Of a stretch of 64,000 bases of DNA, positions 22,132 to 31,754 are shown piece after piece. How positions within the stretch are numbered: the stretch's first letter is position 1; every line of letters begins with the position of its first letter. Under the pieces are notes generated by a model. It saw only the letters and a program-made list of their open reading frames with translations. It did not search any database and was not told the DNA's origin. The translations under genes and the position numbers were made by a program. This DNA comes from Thermanaerosceptrum fracticalcis (lineage in GTDB: Bacteria > Bacillota > Peptococcia > DRI-13): contig NZ_CP045798.1 of assembly GCF_000746025.2 (NCBI RefSeq), positions 3,455,501 to 3,519,500 of the forward strand. Reading direction: 5' to 3'.

Positions 22132-24225
22132 ATGAAAATTTTCGGCGCCAATGTTTTTACGGACGCAGTCATGAGAGAGAGACTGCCCAAGAATGTTTAC
22201 AAGTCCTTGAAGAAAACCATCGATGAAGGACTGCCTTTAGATCCTTCCGTAGCCGAAGTGGTAGCCAGCGCTATGAAGGATTGGGCTATTGAGAGAGGGG
22301 CTACGCACTTCACTCATTGGTTTCAACCGATGACAGGTTTTACAGCGGAGAAACATGATTCTTTTATATCTCCCACGGCTGATGGCAAAGTGATTATGGA
22401 ATTCTCCGGGAAAGAATTAATCAAAGGGGAACCCGATGCCTCCTCCTTCCCCAGCGGCGGTATTCGTGCTACTTTTGAAGCCAGAGGTTATACAGCCTGG
22501 GATTGTACTTCTCCTGCTTTCCTTAAAGAAGATGCCGGGGGTGTAACCCTTTGTATCCCTACGGCTTTCTGTTCCTATACCGGGGAAGCGCTGGATAAGA
22601 AAACGCCTCTTTTGCGTTCGATGGAAGCCCTTTCCAAACAGGCACTGCGTATTCTAAGGCTCTTTGGCAATACTACAGCCACCCGGGTTATTGCCACCGT
22701 TGGCCCGGAACAGGAATATTTCCTGATTGACAAAAAGTTTTATGAGCAAAGAAAGGACCTGATGCTGGCGGGCAGAACCCTCTTTGGTGCCATGCCGCCT
22801 AAAGGACAGGAGCTGGAAGACCACTACTTTGGCAGTATTAAAGAACGGATTGCTGCCTTTATGAAAGAAGTAAATACTGAGCTCTGGAAACTGGGGGTAT
22901 CCGCAAAAACCCAGCATAATGAAGTAGCACCTGCCCAGTATGAAATTGCCCCTATTTTTAATACCACCAATATTGCAACAGATCATAACCAGCTGGTTAT
23001 GGACACATTGAAAAAAGTAGCCAACAGGCACGGCCTGGTTTGTCTTCTTCACGAGAAGCCTTTTGCCGGTGTTAACGGTTCCGGTAAGCACAACAACTGG
23101 TCCATGGCTACCAATGACGGGCAGAATCTCCTGGAACCCGGCACTACGCCCCATGAAAATGCCCAGTTCTTAACCTTTCTGTGTGCCGTCATTAAGGCTG
23201 TGGATGATTACGCTGATTTACTTCGTGTCTCCTGTGCTAACCCCGGCAACGACCATCGCCTGGGCGCCAATGAAGCCCCGCCTGCTATCATCTCCGTCTT
23301 CCTCGGCGAACAACTGACAGATATTTTTGAACAGCTGGGCAACGGCGGTCCCAAGAGCTCCAAGCAGGGCGGCCAGTTGACCGTGGGCGTTACTACCCTG
23401 CCTCCTCTTCCCAAGGATTCTACCGACAGGAACAGGACTTCACCCTTCGCCTTTACCGGCAACAAGTTTGAATTCCGCATGGTTCCCTCCTCTCTCTCTA
23501 TTGCCGGTCCTAACCTGGTACTCAACACCATTGTGGCGGAAGTTCTTTCCCAGATGGCAGACCGCCTGGAGAAAGCTGCCGACTTTAATGGGGAACTGCA
23601 AGCAATCCTTAAAGAAATTGCCACCAAGCATAAGCGTATAGTCTTTAACGGCAACAACTACTCTGAGGAGTGGGTAGAAGAGGCAGCGAAACGGGGCCTG
23701 CCTAACATTAAGTCTACCGTAGATGCCATCCCTGCCCTCATCACTGAAAAGGCTGTAGCTCTATTTGGCAAGCATGGTGTGCTTAATGAAACCGAATTAC
23801 ACTCCCGTTATGAAATTCTCCTGGAACAATACTGCAAGCAGATTAACATTGAAGCCCAGACCATGATCTTTATGGCCAAGCGGCAAATTCTCCCTGCTGC
23901 CGCCAAGTATACCGCTCTCCTCGCTAATTCTATCAATGCTGTGAAGAGCGCTGCCGCCGGGGCTGATGTATCTGCTCAGGTGGAAACCCTGGAGGAAGTA
24001 TCGGCAGTACTCGCCTCCTTCAAGAAGAAGCTCGCCGACCTGGAGAAAGTAACAGCCGAGGCTAAAGGATTAGAAGGCGATGTTTATGAGCAGGGTGTCT
24101 TCTATCGCGATGTGGTCTTCAAGGCCATGGGCGATCTCCGGGCTGACGGCGACAAGCTGGAAACCATGGTGGACTCGGCCCTCTGGCCCATTCCCACCTA
24201 TGCGGAAATGCTGTTCATGATCTAA
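22132..24225 (+). CDS. glnN: Glutamine synthetase, type III
   Basis: ATP-dependent ligation of ammonia to glutamate; main ammonia assimilation enzyme. The 697-residue length and the motifs [19 protein letters not shown] (about 104-122), [37 protein letters not shown] and [15 protein letters not shown] identify the large type III enzyme (GlnN), distinct from the ~450-residue type I. AAAGGGGAT is the ribosome binding site. The leader holds a terminator, suggesting nitrogen-dependent antitermination. A terminator follows and no other nitrogen gene is adjacent. Confidence 0.96.
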   Translation: MKIFGANVFTDAVMRERLPKNVYKSLKKTIDEGLPLDPSVAEVVASAMKDWAIERGATHFTHWFQPMTGFTAEKHDSFISPTADGKVIMEFSGKELIKGEPDASSFPSGGIRATFEARGYTAWDCTSPAFLKEDAGGVTLCIPTAFCSYTGEALDKKTPLLRSMEALSKQALRILRLFGNTTATRVIATVGPEQEYFLIDKKFYEQRKDLMLAGRTLFGAMPPKGQELEDHYFGSIKERIAAFMKEVNTELWKLGVSAKTQHNEVAPAQYEIAPIFNTTNIATDHNQLVMDTLKKVANRHGLVCLLHEKPFAGVNGSGKHNNWSMATNDGQNLLEPGTTPHENAQFLTFLCAVIKAVDDYADLLRVSCANPGNDHRLGANEAPPAIISVFLGEQLTDIFEQLGNGGPKSSKQGGQLTVGVTTLPPLPKDSTDRNRTSPFAFTGNKFEFRMVPSSLSIAGPNLVLNTIVAEVLSQMADRLEKAADFNGELQAILKEIATKHKRIVFNGNNYSEEWVEEAAKRGLPNIKSTVDAIPALITEKAVALFGKHGVLNETELHSRYEILLEQYCKQINIEAQTMIFMAKRQILPAAAKYTALLANSINAVKSAAAGADVSAQVETLEEVSAVLASFKKKLADLEKVTAEAKGLEGDVYEQGVFYRDVVFKAMGDLRADGDKLETMVDSALWPIPTYAEMLFMI

Positions 24226-24286
24226 CCTCTCCATAAGCTTACTCCCAATTTCAAATAACCACTCCCTCAATATAACCCATTCCTGG

Positions 24287-24319
24287 AAAAAAGGTTGAGA
24301 TTAATCTCAGCCTTTTTTC
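24287..24319 (+). terminator. Rho-independent terminator after glutamine synthetase
   Basis: The stem AAAAAAGGTTGAGAT / ATCTCAGCCTTTTTT (one G-T pair) with a 2-nt loop carries its own T-run. Confidence 0.88.
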
Positions 24320-24456
24320 TTCGATTGTATTCATAAAAATTTATTACAGCCTATGGGGAAAATTATATTTAAAATCAAGGGATTCGGGGTTTTAGTATAG
24401 AATTAAATAAATTAAATGTCTAAGTTTTTGAAAACACCCGGGAGAGAGCTGTTTAA

Positions 24457-26298
24457 ATGAAACCAAACCTGATTTTAATTGCCCCTAATGAGAACATTGC
24501 CCAAGTAGCCAATCTGGTGATCAGGGAAAGTGAAATAAATTGTCGCGTGGTGGTGGGAAACCTGGACCAGGGTGTAAAACTGGCTAGAATCGCCGAGAAG
24601 ACCGGGGTGGAAGCCATCATCAGCCGGGGCGGCACTTTCCTGGGGATTCAACAGGTCATCGATAAAATACCCCTGGTGCAAATCAACGTTTCCGCCTTTG
24701 ACCTGCTGGAAGCCCTTGCTGCCGCTTCCCAGTTTTCCTATAAGGTAGGGGTAGTGGGTTACCCTAATACCATCTATGATGCCGCTTCTGTGGGGAGATA
24801 TCTTAACCTGCAGGTGATGGAGATCCCTGTAGAGAACCCCATCCAACTGGAGCAGCAGCTATTGGAGGCCATCAAAGCGGGAATTAAGGTTATTGTGGGT
24901 GATACCATTTCCGTGGAAATAGCCCTGAAGTTAGGCATTCAGGGTGTCCTTATCTCTTCGGGCAAGCGTGCCATCTATAACGCCCTTACCAGGGCTGAAG
25001 AATTGGCCATGTTGAGAAGGAAGGAAGTCCTGGCTCAGGAAAGACTCAGGACAATTTTGGATGCAGTGGGGGAAGGTATACTGGCCACAGATCATACCCA
25101 AACCATTACCCACTGCAACCCCGCCGTGCAAAAATACCTTGGTCTTACGCAGGAGAAGATTACAGGCCGGCGTCTTCGCGACCTGATTCCCCAGTACCAG
25201 GGAGCAGAGGAACTGGTATCTATGGCAGGACAACAGTATTTGTTTAACTCACAGAAAATCGCTTACCAAGGCCAGGATAATGCGGGTTTAATAATATCGG
25301 TCAAGCCTTTAAAGCAAATTCAGGAAACCGAAACTAAAGTAAGAAAGAAACTCCATCAAAGGGGACTGGTGGCCAAACATACCTTTAATGATATTGTCGG
25401 CAATAGTGAAATTATCAATGCTACCATTTACAAAGCCAAAAAAATCAGTAAATCTCACGCCACCGTCTTACTGACCGGTAAAACCGGTGTAGGCAAAGAA
25501 ATGTTTGCTCAGAGTATTCATAATGCCAGCAGCCGTTGTCATGAACCATTTGTGGCCGTGAATTGTGCCGCCTTTTCCGAATCTTTGCTGGAAAGTGAGC
25601 TTTTCGGGTATGTGGAAGGAAGCTTTACCGATGCGCGCAAAGGCGGAAAAATAGGATTGTTCGAGTTAGCCCACCGGGGAACCATCTTCTTAGATGAAAT
25701 TGGCGATATGAGCTTAGCTGTTCAGGCCAAAGTGCTGCGGGTCATGCAGGAAAAGGAGGTTATACGCCTGGGTGATGACCGGATCATTCCCGTGGATATC
25801 CGGATTATCGCCGCCACCAATTATGACCTTTGGGAAGCGGTAAAGAAGGGACTGTTCCGGGAGGACCTCTATTACCGTGTGAATGTCCTCACCCTCTCCA
25901 TTCCCACGTTAAGGGAAAGGGGAGATGACGTGGTTCTTTTGGCCGAGCATTTCTGCAGCCGGCAGGCGCCTCATCTAAAGATAGAGGAAGGAGCCTTTTT
26001 ACCCCTCCTGGCTTATGATTGGCCGGGAAATGTCAGGGAGCTTTTTAATTTTGTAGAACAGTTAATCGTTCTCCATGAAGGTGAGCGTATCACGGGGGAA
26101 GATGTCTCTAATCTGATGATTTCCACCCTTAAACAGGGAAAAGATTTACTTGGTTTTGTTCATTCTCCCAGGAGATTGACTGATGGTATGATTCTGGAAG
26201 CACTGGCCAAATGCAATGGCAACCAGAGCCGGGCCTGTGAACTTTTGGGGATTGACAGGTCAACCTTATGGAGAAGGCTAAAGAAGTTAAAACCATAA
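24457..26298 (+). CDS. Sigma-54-dependent activator with PrpR-type sensor domain
   Basis: Bacterial enhancer-binding protein, 613 residues: PrpR_N-type ligand domain (about 1-185), PAS (about 200-310), AAA+ core with Walker A TGKTGVGKE (about 340-348) and Walker B IFLDEIGDM (about 411-419), and a C-terminal Fis-type helix-turn-helix (CNGNQSRACELLGIDRSTL, about 584-602). The sigma-54-contacting loop, normally GAFTGA, reads GSFTDA (about 387-392). It sits directly upstream of a -24/-12 promoter and TGTTGC repeats that serve the sugar-acid operon, so it is the likely activator of that operon; the PrpR-type domain probably senses the substrate or an intermediate. Confidence 0.92.
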   Translation: MKPNLILIAPNENIAQVANLVIRESEINCRVVVGNLDQGVKLARIAEKTGVEAIISRGGTFLGIQQVIDKIPLVQINVSAFDLLEALAAASQFSYKVGVVGYPNTIYDAASVGRYLNLQVMEIPVENPIQLEQQLLEAIKAGIKVIVGDTISVEIALKLGIQGVLISSGKRAIYNALTRAEELAMLRRKEVLAQERLRTILDAVGEGILATDHTQTITHCNPAVQKYLGLTQEKITGRRLRDLIPQYQGAEELVSMAGQQYLFNSQKIAYQGQDNAGLIISVKPLKQIQETETKVRKKLHQRGLVAKHTFNDIVGNSEIINATIYKAKKISKSHATVLLTGKTGVGKEMFAQSIHNASSRCHEPFVAVNCAAFSESLLESELFGYVEGSFTDARKGGKIGLFELAHRGTIFLDEIGDMSLAVQAKVLRVMQEKEVIRLGDDRIIPVDIRIIAATNYDLWEAVKKGLFREDLYYRVNVLTLSIPTLRERGDDVVLLAEHFCSRQAPHLKIEEGAFLPLLAYDWPGNVRELFNFVEQLIVLHEGERITGEDVSNLMISTLKQGKDLLGFVHSPRRLTDGMILEALAKCNGNQSRACELLGIDRSTLWRRLKKLKP

Positions 26299-26303
26299 GG
26301 TGC

Positions 26304-26340
26304 TGCAAAATGTTGCAATGCAACTGTTGCGATGTTGCAG
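26304..26340 (+). promoter_or_regulatory. Putative enhancer (UAS) of the sugar-acid operon
   Basis: TGTTGC occurs at 26311, 26325 and 26333, the first within the palindrome GTTGCAATGCAAC (26312-26324), and CTGCAAAA lies just before. The cluster is about 85-110 bp upstream of the -24 element, a typical distance for sigma-54 activator sites. Confidence 0.6.
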
Positions 26341-26422
26341 GGAAATATTTCAGAAAAGTCTATAATAGTTTAATATGCCTTTATTTATCCCATAATCCGG
26401 GGTTGTGCAGGTTATGGGACCA

Positions 26423-26440
26423 TTGGCACACTTCTTGCAA
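26423..26440 (+). promoter_or_regulatory. Sigma-54 (-24/-12) promoter of the sugar-acid operon
   Basis: TTGGCACACTTCTTGCAA matches the consensus TGGCAC-N5-TTGC, with GG at 26425-26426 and GC at 26437-26438. It lies about 32 bp before the start of the kinase gene. Confidence 0.85.
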
Positions 26441-26471
26441 TACTAAATGGTGGCAAGAAAGGAGAGGTGCC

Positions 26472-27764
26472 ATGGTGTATTACGCAATCATTGCCGATGA
26501 CCTCAGTGGATCCAGCGATACTGCGGTAACTTTCAGTAATTATGGCTATAGGAGCGCCGTTTTGAATTACCCGGAAGGGGCTAATTATAAAATTCATAAC
26601 TGCGATGTGGTGGCAATATCTACAAATTCCCGGGAAGTCAGTAGTCAAGAAGCCCAAAAAGTTGTCAGGGATGTGTGTAGATCCCTTAAAGAAATGGGTG
26701 TCAGGGAGATTTATAAAAAAATCGATTCTACCTGGCGGGGAAACATTGGGGCGGAACTGGAAGCCATGATGGCGGAGTTGGGGTTATCCCTGGCCGTAAT
26801 CTGCTCAGCTTTTCCTAAAACAGGTCGTCTTGTCAAAGAAGGATACCTGCTGATTAACGGCGTGCCCCTTCACGAAACACCTATTGCCAAGGACCCCAGT
26901 TTTCCAGTGAAGGATTCTTATTTACCACGGGTTTTACAGGGGCAGACTTCTCTACCGGTTAAGCTTATAGAGGCTCCGCTGGTTGCCCAGGGACCTCGTT
27001 ATCTCACAGAGTGCCTGAAGAAAATAGCGGCGGAGGGTAAATGCCTGGTTTTAATAGATGCATTAGATGAAAAGGATTTAAATATTATCGCCAGTCTTGA
27101 GCAAAATCAGCTTCCTCCCCTTGTTTTCTGCGGGTCTGCCGGTCTTTCCGGAGCTCTGATCAGGAACAATCTGGAGCGTATTTTCCCCAAGATACCACCC
27201 GTTCTTGTGATTGTTGGCAGTGTTCACCCGCAGAACCAGGCCATGGTGAATTATCTGATTGGCAATAACCTGGCCAAGGAGTTGTTTCTTGACCCTGTCC
27301 ATCTCCTTGCTGAAGAGAAGGATTATGCAGCTAAGGAACTCCTTGAGGAAGGCAAACGAATACTAAAAGACGGTTACAACCTTATTGTGCGAACCTCCCG
27401 GGGTCAAGAGGATCAGGAAAGAGCTAAAGCGGCGGGAAGGCAACGCGGATTATCGGATGTTGAATCTGCCTATTGTATTGCGGAAGGTATTCAAAAATAT
27501 GTACAAATCTTTATGAAAGAACACCAGTTTTCCGGGATGATCGTTACCGGAGGGACAACAGCGCTCCATGTCATCAGGGGATTTGACGGCGTAGGCATCG
27601 AGGTGGAGGAAGAACTGGAACCCGGTATTCCTTATGGAAGAATTATCGGTGGTTCTTTAGAGGGTATGGGGCTTGTCACCAAGGCAGGAGGATTTGGTTC
27701 GGAACAGGTCTTTGCCAGAGCCATTCAACATCTGCAAAGAAAATACATGCAGGGAAGGAGATAA
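26472..27764 (+). CDS. Four-carbon acid sugar kinase (DUF1537 family)
   Basis: ATP-dependent kinase of the DUF1537 family, characterised members of which phosphorylate D-threonate, D-erythronate or 3-oxo-tetronates at O4. The 430 residues show the N-terminal ADDLSGSSDTAV (about 8-19) and KKIDSTWRGNIGAE, then the C-terminal nucleotide domain with VTGGTTALHV (about 358) and ELEPGIPYGRIIGG. The frame extends upstream through the promoter, so it is cut to ATG 26472, preceded by AAAGGAGAGG. It is the first gene of the sigma-54 operon; the next gene, pdxA2, would oxidise the 4-phosphate. Confidence 0.9.
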   Translation: MVYYAIIADDLSGSSDTAVTFSNYGYRSAVLNYPEGANYKIHNCDVVAISTNSREVSSQEAQKVVRDVCRSLKEMGVREIYKKIDSTWRGNIGAELEAMMAELGLSLAVICSAFPKTGRLVKEGYLLINGVPLHETPIAKDPSFPVKDSYLPRVLQGQTSLPVKLIEAPLVAQGPRYLTECLKKIAAEGKCLVLIDALDEKDLNIIASLEQNQLPPLVFCGSAGLSGALIRNNLERIFPKIPPVLVIVGSVHPQNQAMVNYLIGNNLAKELFLDPVHLLAEEKDYAAKELLEEGKRILKDGYNLIVRTSRGQEDQERAKAAGRQRGLSDVESAYCIAEGIQKYVQIFMKEHQFSGMIVTGGTTALHVIRGFDGVGIEVEEELEPGIPYGRIIGGSLEGMGLVTKAGGFGSEQVFARAIQHLQRKYMQGRR

Positions 27765-27769
27765 TCACG

Positions 27770-28777
27770 ATGAAGAAAAGACCGATATTAGCCATCACCA
27801 TGGGTGATCCCTCGGGCGTTGGTGCGGAAATTACGGTAAAAACACTGAGTAAACCTGAATATTATGAGATGGCCCGTCCCCTTGTTATTGGGGATGCTGA
27901 GAGAATCAGGCAAAGCCTTAAATTCGTAAATCAGCCTCTGGAGGTTAATATCATAAAGGATGTTAAGGATGCCAAGTTTACTTTTGGCACCATCGATGTG
28001 CTGCACCTGAATATCAATGGTGCTTCCGAAGTTCCTTATGGTCAGGTCAACGCCATTGCCGGAAAAGCTTCGGTGTCTTATATCTTTAAAGGAATAGAAC
28101 TGGCCAAGAACCGGGAGGTAGATGCCGTAGTCACCGGGCCCATTCATAAGGAAGCCATGCACCTGGCAGGATTTACCCAGTATCCCGGGCATACGGAGAT
28201 CTTTGCCGATAAGACCAATACTAAGGATTACGCCATGATGCTTGCTACTGATGGTTATTATGTAATCCATGTCAGTACCCACTGCTCATTAAGGCAGGCC
28301 TGTGACAAAGCCACAAAAGAGCGGGTGAAGACAGTCATTGATTTAGCCCATGATATGATCCAAACCTACCAGGTTCCCAATCCCGTCATAGCCGTGGCCG
28401 GATTAAATCCCCATAGTGGCGAGGGAGGGGCCTTCGGTACGGAAGAAATCGAGCATATCATCCCCGCCATTGAAGAAGCCAAAGCCGAAGGGAAGGAAGT
28501 CATCGGGCCTATTCCTCCGGACAGCCTGTTTGTCCGGGCCATGAAAGGCCAATTCCAGGTCATGATTGTGATGTACCATGATCAGGGACATATTCCTGTA
28601 AAAGTGATCAATTTTGACGACGGTGTCAATGTTACCCTGGGACTACCCATTATCCGCACTTCTGTGGATCATGGTACAGCCTTTGGTAAGGCAGGCAAGG
28701 GTACGGCGTCCCCGGCCAGTATGGAAGCAGCCTTTAAACTGGCGGCCGAGATGGCTTTAAAGAAATATTATCGTTAA
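27770..28777 (+). CDS. pdxA2: 4-phospho-D-threonate/erythronate dehydrogenase (PdxA2)
   Basis: NAD-dependent metal dehydrogenase of the PdxA family, 335 residues: MGDPSGVGAEI (about 10-20), GHTEIFAD (about 143), and the C-terminal MYHDQGHIPVK (about 267-277) with metal-binding histidines. PdxA acts in vitamin B6 synthesis, but a PdxA homologue paired with a DUF1537 kinase is the known D-threonate route: the 4-phosphate is oxidised and decarboxylated to dihydroxyacetone phosphate. It starts 6 bp after the kinase gene, so a catabolic role is strongly favoured over pyridoxine synthesis. Confidence 0.9.
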   Translation: MKKRPILAITMGDPSGVGAEITVKTLSKPEYYEMARPLVIGDAERIRQSLKFVNQPLEVNIIKDVKDAKFTFGTIDVLHLNINGASEVPYGQVNAIAGKASVSYIFKGIELAKNREVDAVVTGPIHKEAMHLAGFTQYPGHTEIFADKTNTKDYAMMLATDGYYVIHVSTHCSLRQACDKATKERVKTVIDLAHDMIQTYQVPNPVIAVAGLNPHSGEGGAFGTEEIEHIIPAIEEAKAEGKEVIGPIPPDSLFVRAMKGQFQVMIVMYHDQGHIPVKVINFDDGVNVTLGLPIIRTSVDHGTAFGKAGKGTASPASMEAAFKLAAEMALKKYYR

Positions 28778-28789
28778 GGGGGAGAAAAA

Positions 28790-30064
28790 GTGAGCGTTAA
28801 GACAGTGGAACTTCCTTATGGCCCTTCCGTGATCAATGTGCAGATTCCCGAGAAAAATCTTCTGGGTGTGTATTCTCCGGTAGACCTGCCTCCCGTGGCC
28901 GATATCTCCATGGAAGTAGAACGAGCACTGGCCCATCCCATTGGTTCCCCTACTTTAAGGGAGCTGGTGGCCGGTAAAAAGAATGTCGTGATTGTTGCTG
29001 ACGACAACACCCGGCTAACGCCCACCGATAAAATTATTCCTATCCTTTTAAGAGAGATGAACGCAGCCGGAGTAAAGGATGAGCAGATTACTATAGTCAT
29101 CGCTTTGGGTACTCACCGTGATATGACGGACAGGGAAATTTTAGACAAGTTCGGTGAAGAAGTAGTCCGCCGGGTAAAGATTGTGAATCATGATTATAAA
29201 AGTGCAAAAGCCTTGGTGGACCTGGGAATGACGGATAACGGGACCCCCGTCTCTATCAATAAGCTGGTTTATGAGGCGGACTTTAAAATAGGGGTAGGCA
29301 GCATCGTGCCCCACCATATTCCCGGCTATGCCGGCGGGGCTAAAATTGTGCAGCCCGGTGTTTCCGGGGAAATAACCACAGGCAGCACCCATTTGTTGAG
29401 TGTGCGGGCCCCCCGCTCCCTCTTAGGCGTGGAAGATAATCAGGTGCGCCGTGAGTTAAACAAGATTGCCAGAACCATCGGCATGCATACTATTTTTAAC
29501 ACGGTTTTGGACAGAAACGGTAAGGTGATTCAGGGCTTTTTCGGAGATATTGAAGAAGCCTTTAAGGCCGGGGTAGAGGTGAGTAAGGCTGTCTATATGG
29601 TAAGAGTTCCCCAGGAAGCGGACATTGTCCTGGCCAGCTCTCATCCCTGTGACCTGGAGTTTTGGCAGGCCCATAAAACCCTTTATGCTGCCGACAGGGC
29701 GGTAAAGGAGAAAGGAATCATTATTGTAGTTACACCCTGCCCCGAAGGTGTAGCCAAAACCCACCAGGAAATGGTGGAGTATGCGGGACTGTCATCCGTT
29801 ACCATCAAAAAAATGTTTGATGACGGGCTGATCGAGGATTCTGTGGCTGCTGCCTTAGCCATTGCCTGGGCCCAGGTGCGGGAAAGGGAACAAGTATATA
29901 TTGTTTCCGGCGGAGTTTCCCATGAGGCCGCCAGGAAATTGGGCTTTGTGCCTTTCAACACGGTGGAAGAAGCTCTTAACCACGCTCTCCGGGAAGTGGG
30001 GAAAGAGGCAAAAATTGCAGTTCTCACCCATGCCCCCGATACCTTGCCAGTAATAGATGCTTAA
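28790..30064 (+). CDS. larA: LarA-family nickel-dependent racemase/epimerase
   Basis: Member of the lactate racemase superfamily, which interconverts C2 epimers of 2-hydroxy acids using a nickel-pincer nucleotide. The 424 residues carry all the landmark residues of LarA, shifted by at most one position: Asp72 and Arg75 in DDNTRLTP, His109 in GTHRDMT, His175 in PHHIPGYAGG, Lys185 (cofactor attachment) and His201. The cofactor genes larB, larC and larE are not in the window. In a sugar-acid operon the substrate is more likely a tetronate than lactate. The gene is 12 bp after pdxA2. Confidence 0.88.
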   Translation: MSVKTVELPYGPSVINVQIPEKNLLGVYSPVDLPPVADISMEVERALAHPIGSPTLRELVAGKKNVVIVADDNTRLTPTDKIIPILLREMNAAGVKDEQITIVIALGTHRDMTDREILDKFGEEVVRRVKIVNHDYKSAKALVDLGMTDNGTPVSINKLVYEADFKIGVGSIVPHHIPGYAGGAKIVQPGVSGEITTGSTHLLSVRAPRSLLGVEDNQVRRELNKIARTIGMHTIFNTVLDRNGKVIQGFFGDIEEAFKAGVEVSKAVYMVRVPQEADIVLASSHPCDLEFWQAHKTLYAADRAVKEKGIIIVVTPCPEGVAKTHQEMVEYAGLSSVTIKKMFDDGLIEDSVAAALAIAWAQVREREQVYIVSGGVSHEAARKLGFVPFNTVEEALNHALREVGKEAKIAVLTHAPDTLPVIDA

Positions 30065-30180
30065 TTTTTGGAATCTTGTTTAAACATAAAATACTTCAAA
30101 ATTTACTGGAAAGGGGGGATTGGGGTCAATTAGCTGATTTTTTCACTATTTTTGCTGATAAAAAAGGAGGAGGAAGAGTG

Positions 30181-31191
30181 ATGAAAAAGTTTTTGAGTTT
30201 CCTGTTAATTGCCATGTTAGTCCTGACTTTAGCAGGTTGCGGACAGAAAGCGCCTGCCCCTGCGGCCAATGCTCCTAAGGAGGAACCTAAAGCCCAAACC
30301 ATTCGGATAGCTCATACCCTGGCTCCCGAGTCCCATTACCATAAAGGTCTGGAAAAATTTGCCTCCATTCTCGAACAAAAATCAGGCGGCAAACTAAAAG
30401 CCCAGATTTTCCACAGTGCCCAGTTAGGCAGTGAACGTGATGCTATCGAGGGTGTATCCATGGGTACTCTGGAAGCTACCCTGGTTTCTACTGCTCCTCT
30501 GGCTAACTTCTCTAAGAAGTTCATGGTCTTCGATCTGCCCTTTATCATTCAGGACAGAGCAGTAGCCTTTGCTGCCATGGACGGCGAGATGGGTAAAGGT
30601 ATGCTCGCTTCTTTGGAAGCCAAAGGAATTAAAGGTTTAGGCTTCTGGGAAAACGGCTTTAGAATGCTGACAAACAGTAAAAAAGCCATCAACACTCCCG
30701 CAGATATCGCCGGCCTGAAAATCCGCTTGATGGAAAACCCCGTTCACGTGGAAACCTTTAAGGTTCTGGGTGCTCAGCCTGTGCCCATGCCTTTTGGCGA
30801 ATTATTTACCTCCTTACAGCAAAAAACTGTTGACGGTCAGGAAAACCCCCTTGTCATTATCTACACCAGTAAGTTTTATGAAGTACAGAAGCACCTGGCT
30901 TTAACCGGGCACTTCTATGCACCGGCTGCTTTCCTGGTAAGCAAATCCTTCTATGACAAGTTGTCTCCTGAACTACAAAAGGCCCTTTCCGAAGCAGAAC
31001 AGGAAGCCCGTAAATGGGAAAGAGAATACTGCATCAACCTGGAAAAAGACCTGGTTGCCAAGTTGAAAGAAAAGGGTATGGAAGTTACCACACCTGATAA
31101 GAAAGCTTTACAGGAAGCTACCAAGTCCGTTTATGAGAAGTTTAAGGCTGAAATCGGGGAAGATGTCATCAACGCTTTATTGAAGAAATAA
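30181..31191 (+). CDS. dctP: TRAP transporter solute-binding lipoprotein (DctP family)
   Basis: Extracytoplasmic substrate-binding subunit of a TRAP transporter. The first 20 residues form a lipoprotein signal peptide with the lipobox LAGC (cysteine at about 20), followed by a short Pro/Ala-rich linker. The mature part (about 40-336) has the DctP fold, including the conserved GLKIRLMENP segment with the arginine that binds the substrate carboxylate, and MPFGELFTSLQQKTVDGQE. The frame reaches upstream to 30076, but AAGGAGGAGGA points to ATG 30181. A sugar-acid or hydroxy-acid ligand is inferred from the neighbours. Confidence 0.93.
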   Translation: MKKFLSFLLIAMLVLTLAGCGQKAPAPAANAPKEEPKAQTIRIAHTLAPESHYHKGLEKFASILEQKSGGKLKAQIFHSAQLGSERDAIEGVSMGTLEATLVSTAPLANFSKKFMVFDLPFIIQDRAVAFAAMDGEMGKGMLASLEAKGIKGLGFWENGFRMLTNSKKAINTPADIAGLKIRLMENPVHVETFKVLGAQPVPMPFGELFTSLQQKTVDGQENPLVIIYTSKFYEVQKHLALTGHFYAPAAFLVSKSFYDKLSPELQKALSEAEQEARKWEREYCINLEKDLVAKLKEKGMEVTTPDKKALQEATKSVYEKFKAEIGEDVINALLKK

Positions 31192-31210
31192 TGAAGTACA
31201 ATAGGGAACG

Positions 31211-31240
31211 GAGACTCGTAGGTTTCCTGCGGGTCTCTCT
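31211..31240 (+). terminator. Intercistronic hairpin between dctP and dctQ
   Basis: GAGACTCG (31211-31218) pairs with CGGGTCTC (31230-31237, one G-T pair) and is followed by TCTTTCTCC. It may attenuate transcription so that the binding protein is made in excess over the membrane subunits. Confidence 0.5.
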
Positions 31241-31257
31241 TTCTCCTTAGGGGGTGA

Positions 31258-31728
31258 ATGGTTTTGGCAAAATTTTTTGACCGTATCGAAGAGTATTTAT
31301 TAATTATTCTCTTTCCCATCATGACCATCGTTGTTTTCGCTGCCACTGTGTCCCGTTATTTTCAACTGGTGCCTATGCCCTGGTCCGAGGAACTGGCCAG
31401 GTATATCATGGTTTGGATGGCATACATCGGGGCCAGTTTGGGTGTGAAGCGGAATGCCCATTTAGGCGTGGAGGTGGTTGTCAACTTGCTGCCGTCCGGC
31501 CTGAAAAAGATTGCTGATATCATCAGGGTTGCGATAGTGGTCTTGTTTAGTGCTTTGATTGTCTATTTTTCCTATAAAATCATTATGCACCAGATTAACA
31601 TCAAACAAACTTCGCCAGCCCTCTTTATGCCCATTTGGATTGCTTACCTGGCCGTACCGGTAGGCTGCCTGATGATGAGTGTACGCCTGATCCAGGGGAC
31701 ATTTTTTGTAACAAAAAAAGCGGATTAA
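31258..31728 (+). CDS. dctQ: TRAP transporter small membrane subunit (DctQ family)
   Basis: A 156-residue protein with four membrane helices (about 15-35, 50-68, 92-112, 128-148) and the family signature WSEELARYIMVW (about 42-53). DctQ joins DctM to form the Na+-dependent permease. AGGGGGTG lies very close to the ATG at 31258; a TTG two codons later (31264) is an alternative start with better spacing. It belongs to the sugar-acid operon. Confidence 0.9.
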   Translation: MVLAKFFDRIEEYLLIILFPIMTIVVFAATVSRYFQLVPMPWSEELARYIMVWMAYIGASLGVKRNAHLGVEVVVNLLPSGLKKIADIIRVAIVVLFSALIVYFSYKIIMHQINIKQTSPALFMPIWIAYLAVPVGCLMMSVRLIQGTFFVTKKAD

Positions 31729-31754
31729 GTCAGGATGGAAAGAGGTGAGAGATT

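Noticed and set aside
21938-22135. Possible 65-codon gene upstream of glutamine synthetase
   Set aside because: It runs through the predicted promoter and terminator hairpin and lacks a ribosome binding site.
22654-23154. Long antisense open frame inside glutamine synthetase
   Set aside because: Same reason: complementary-strand artefact of a conserved gene.
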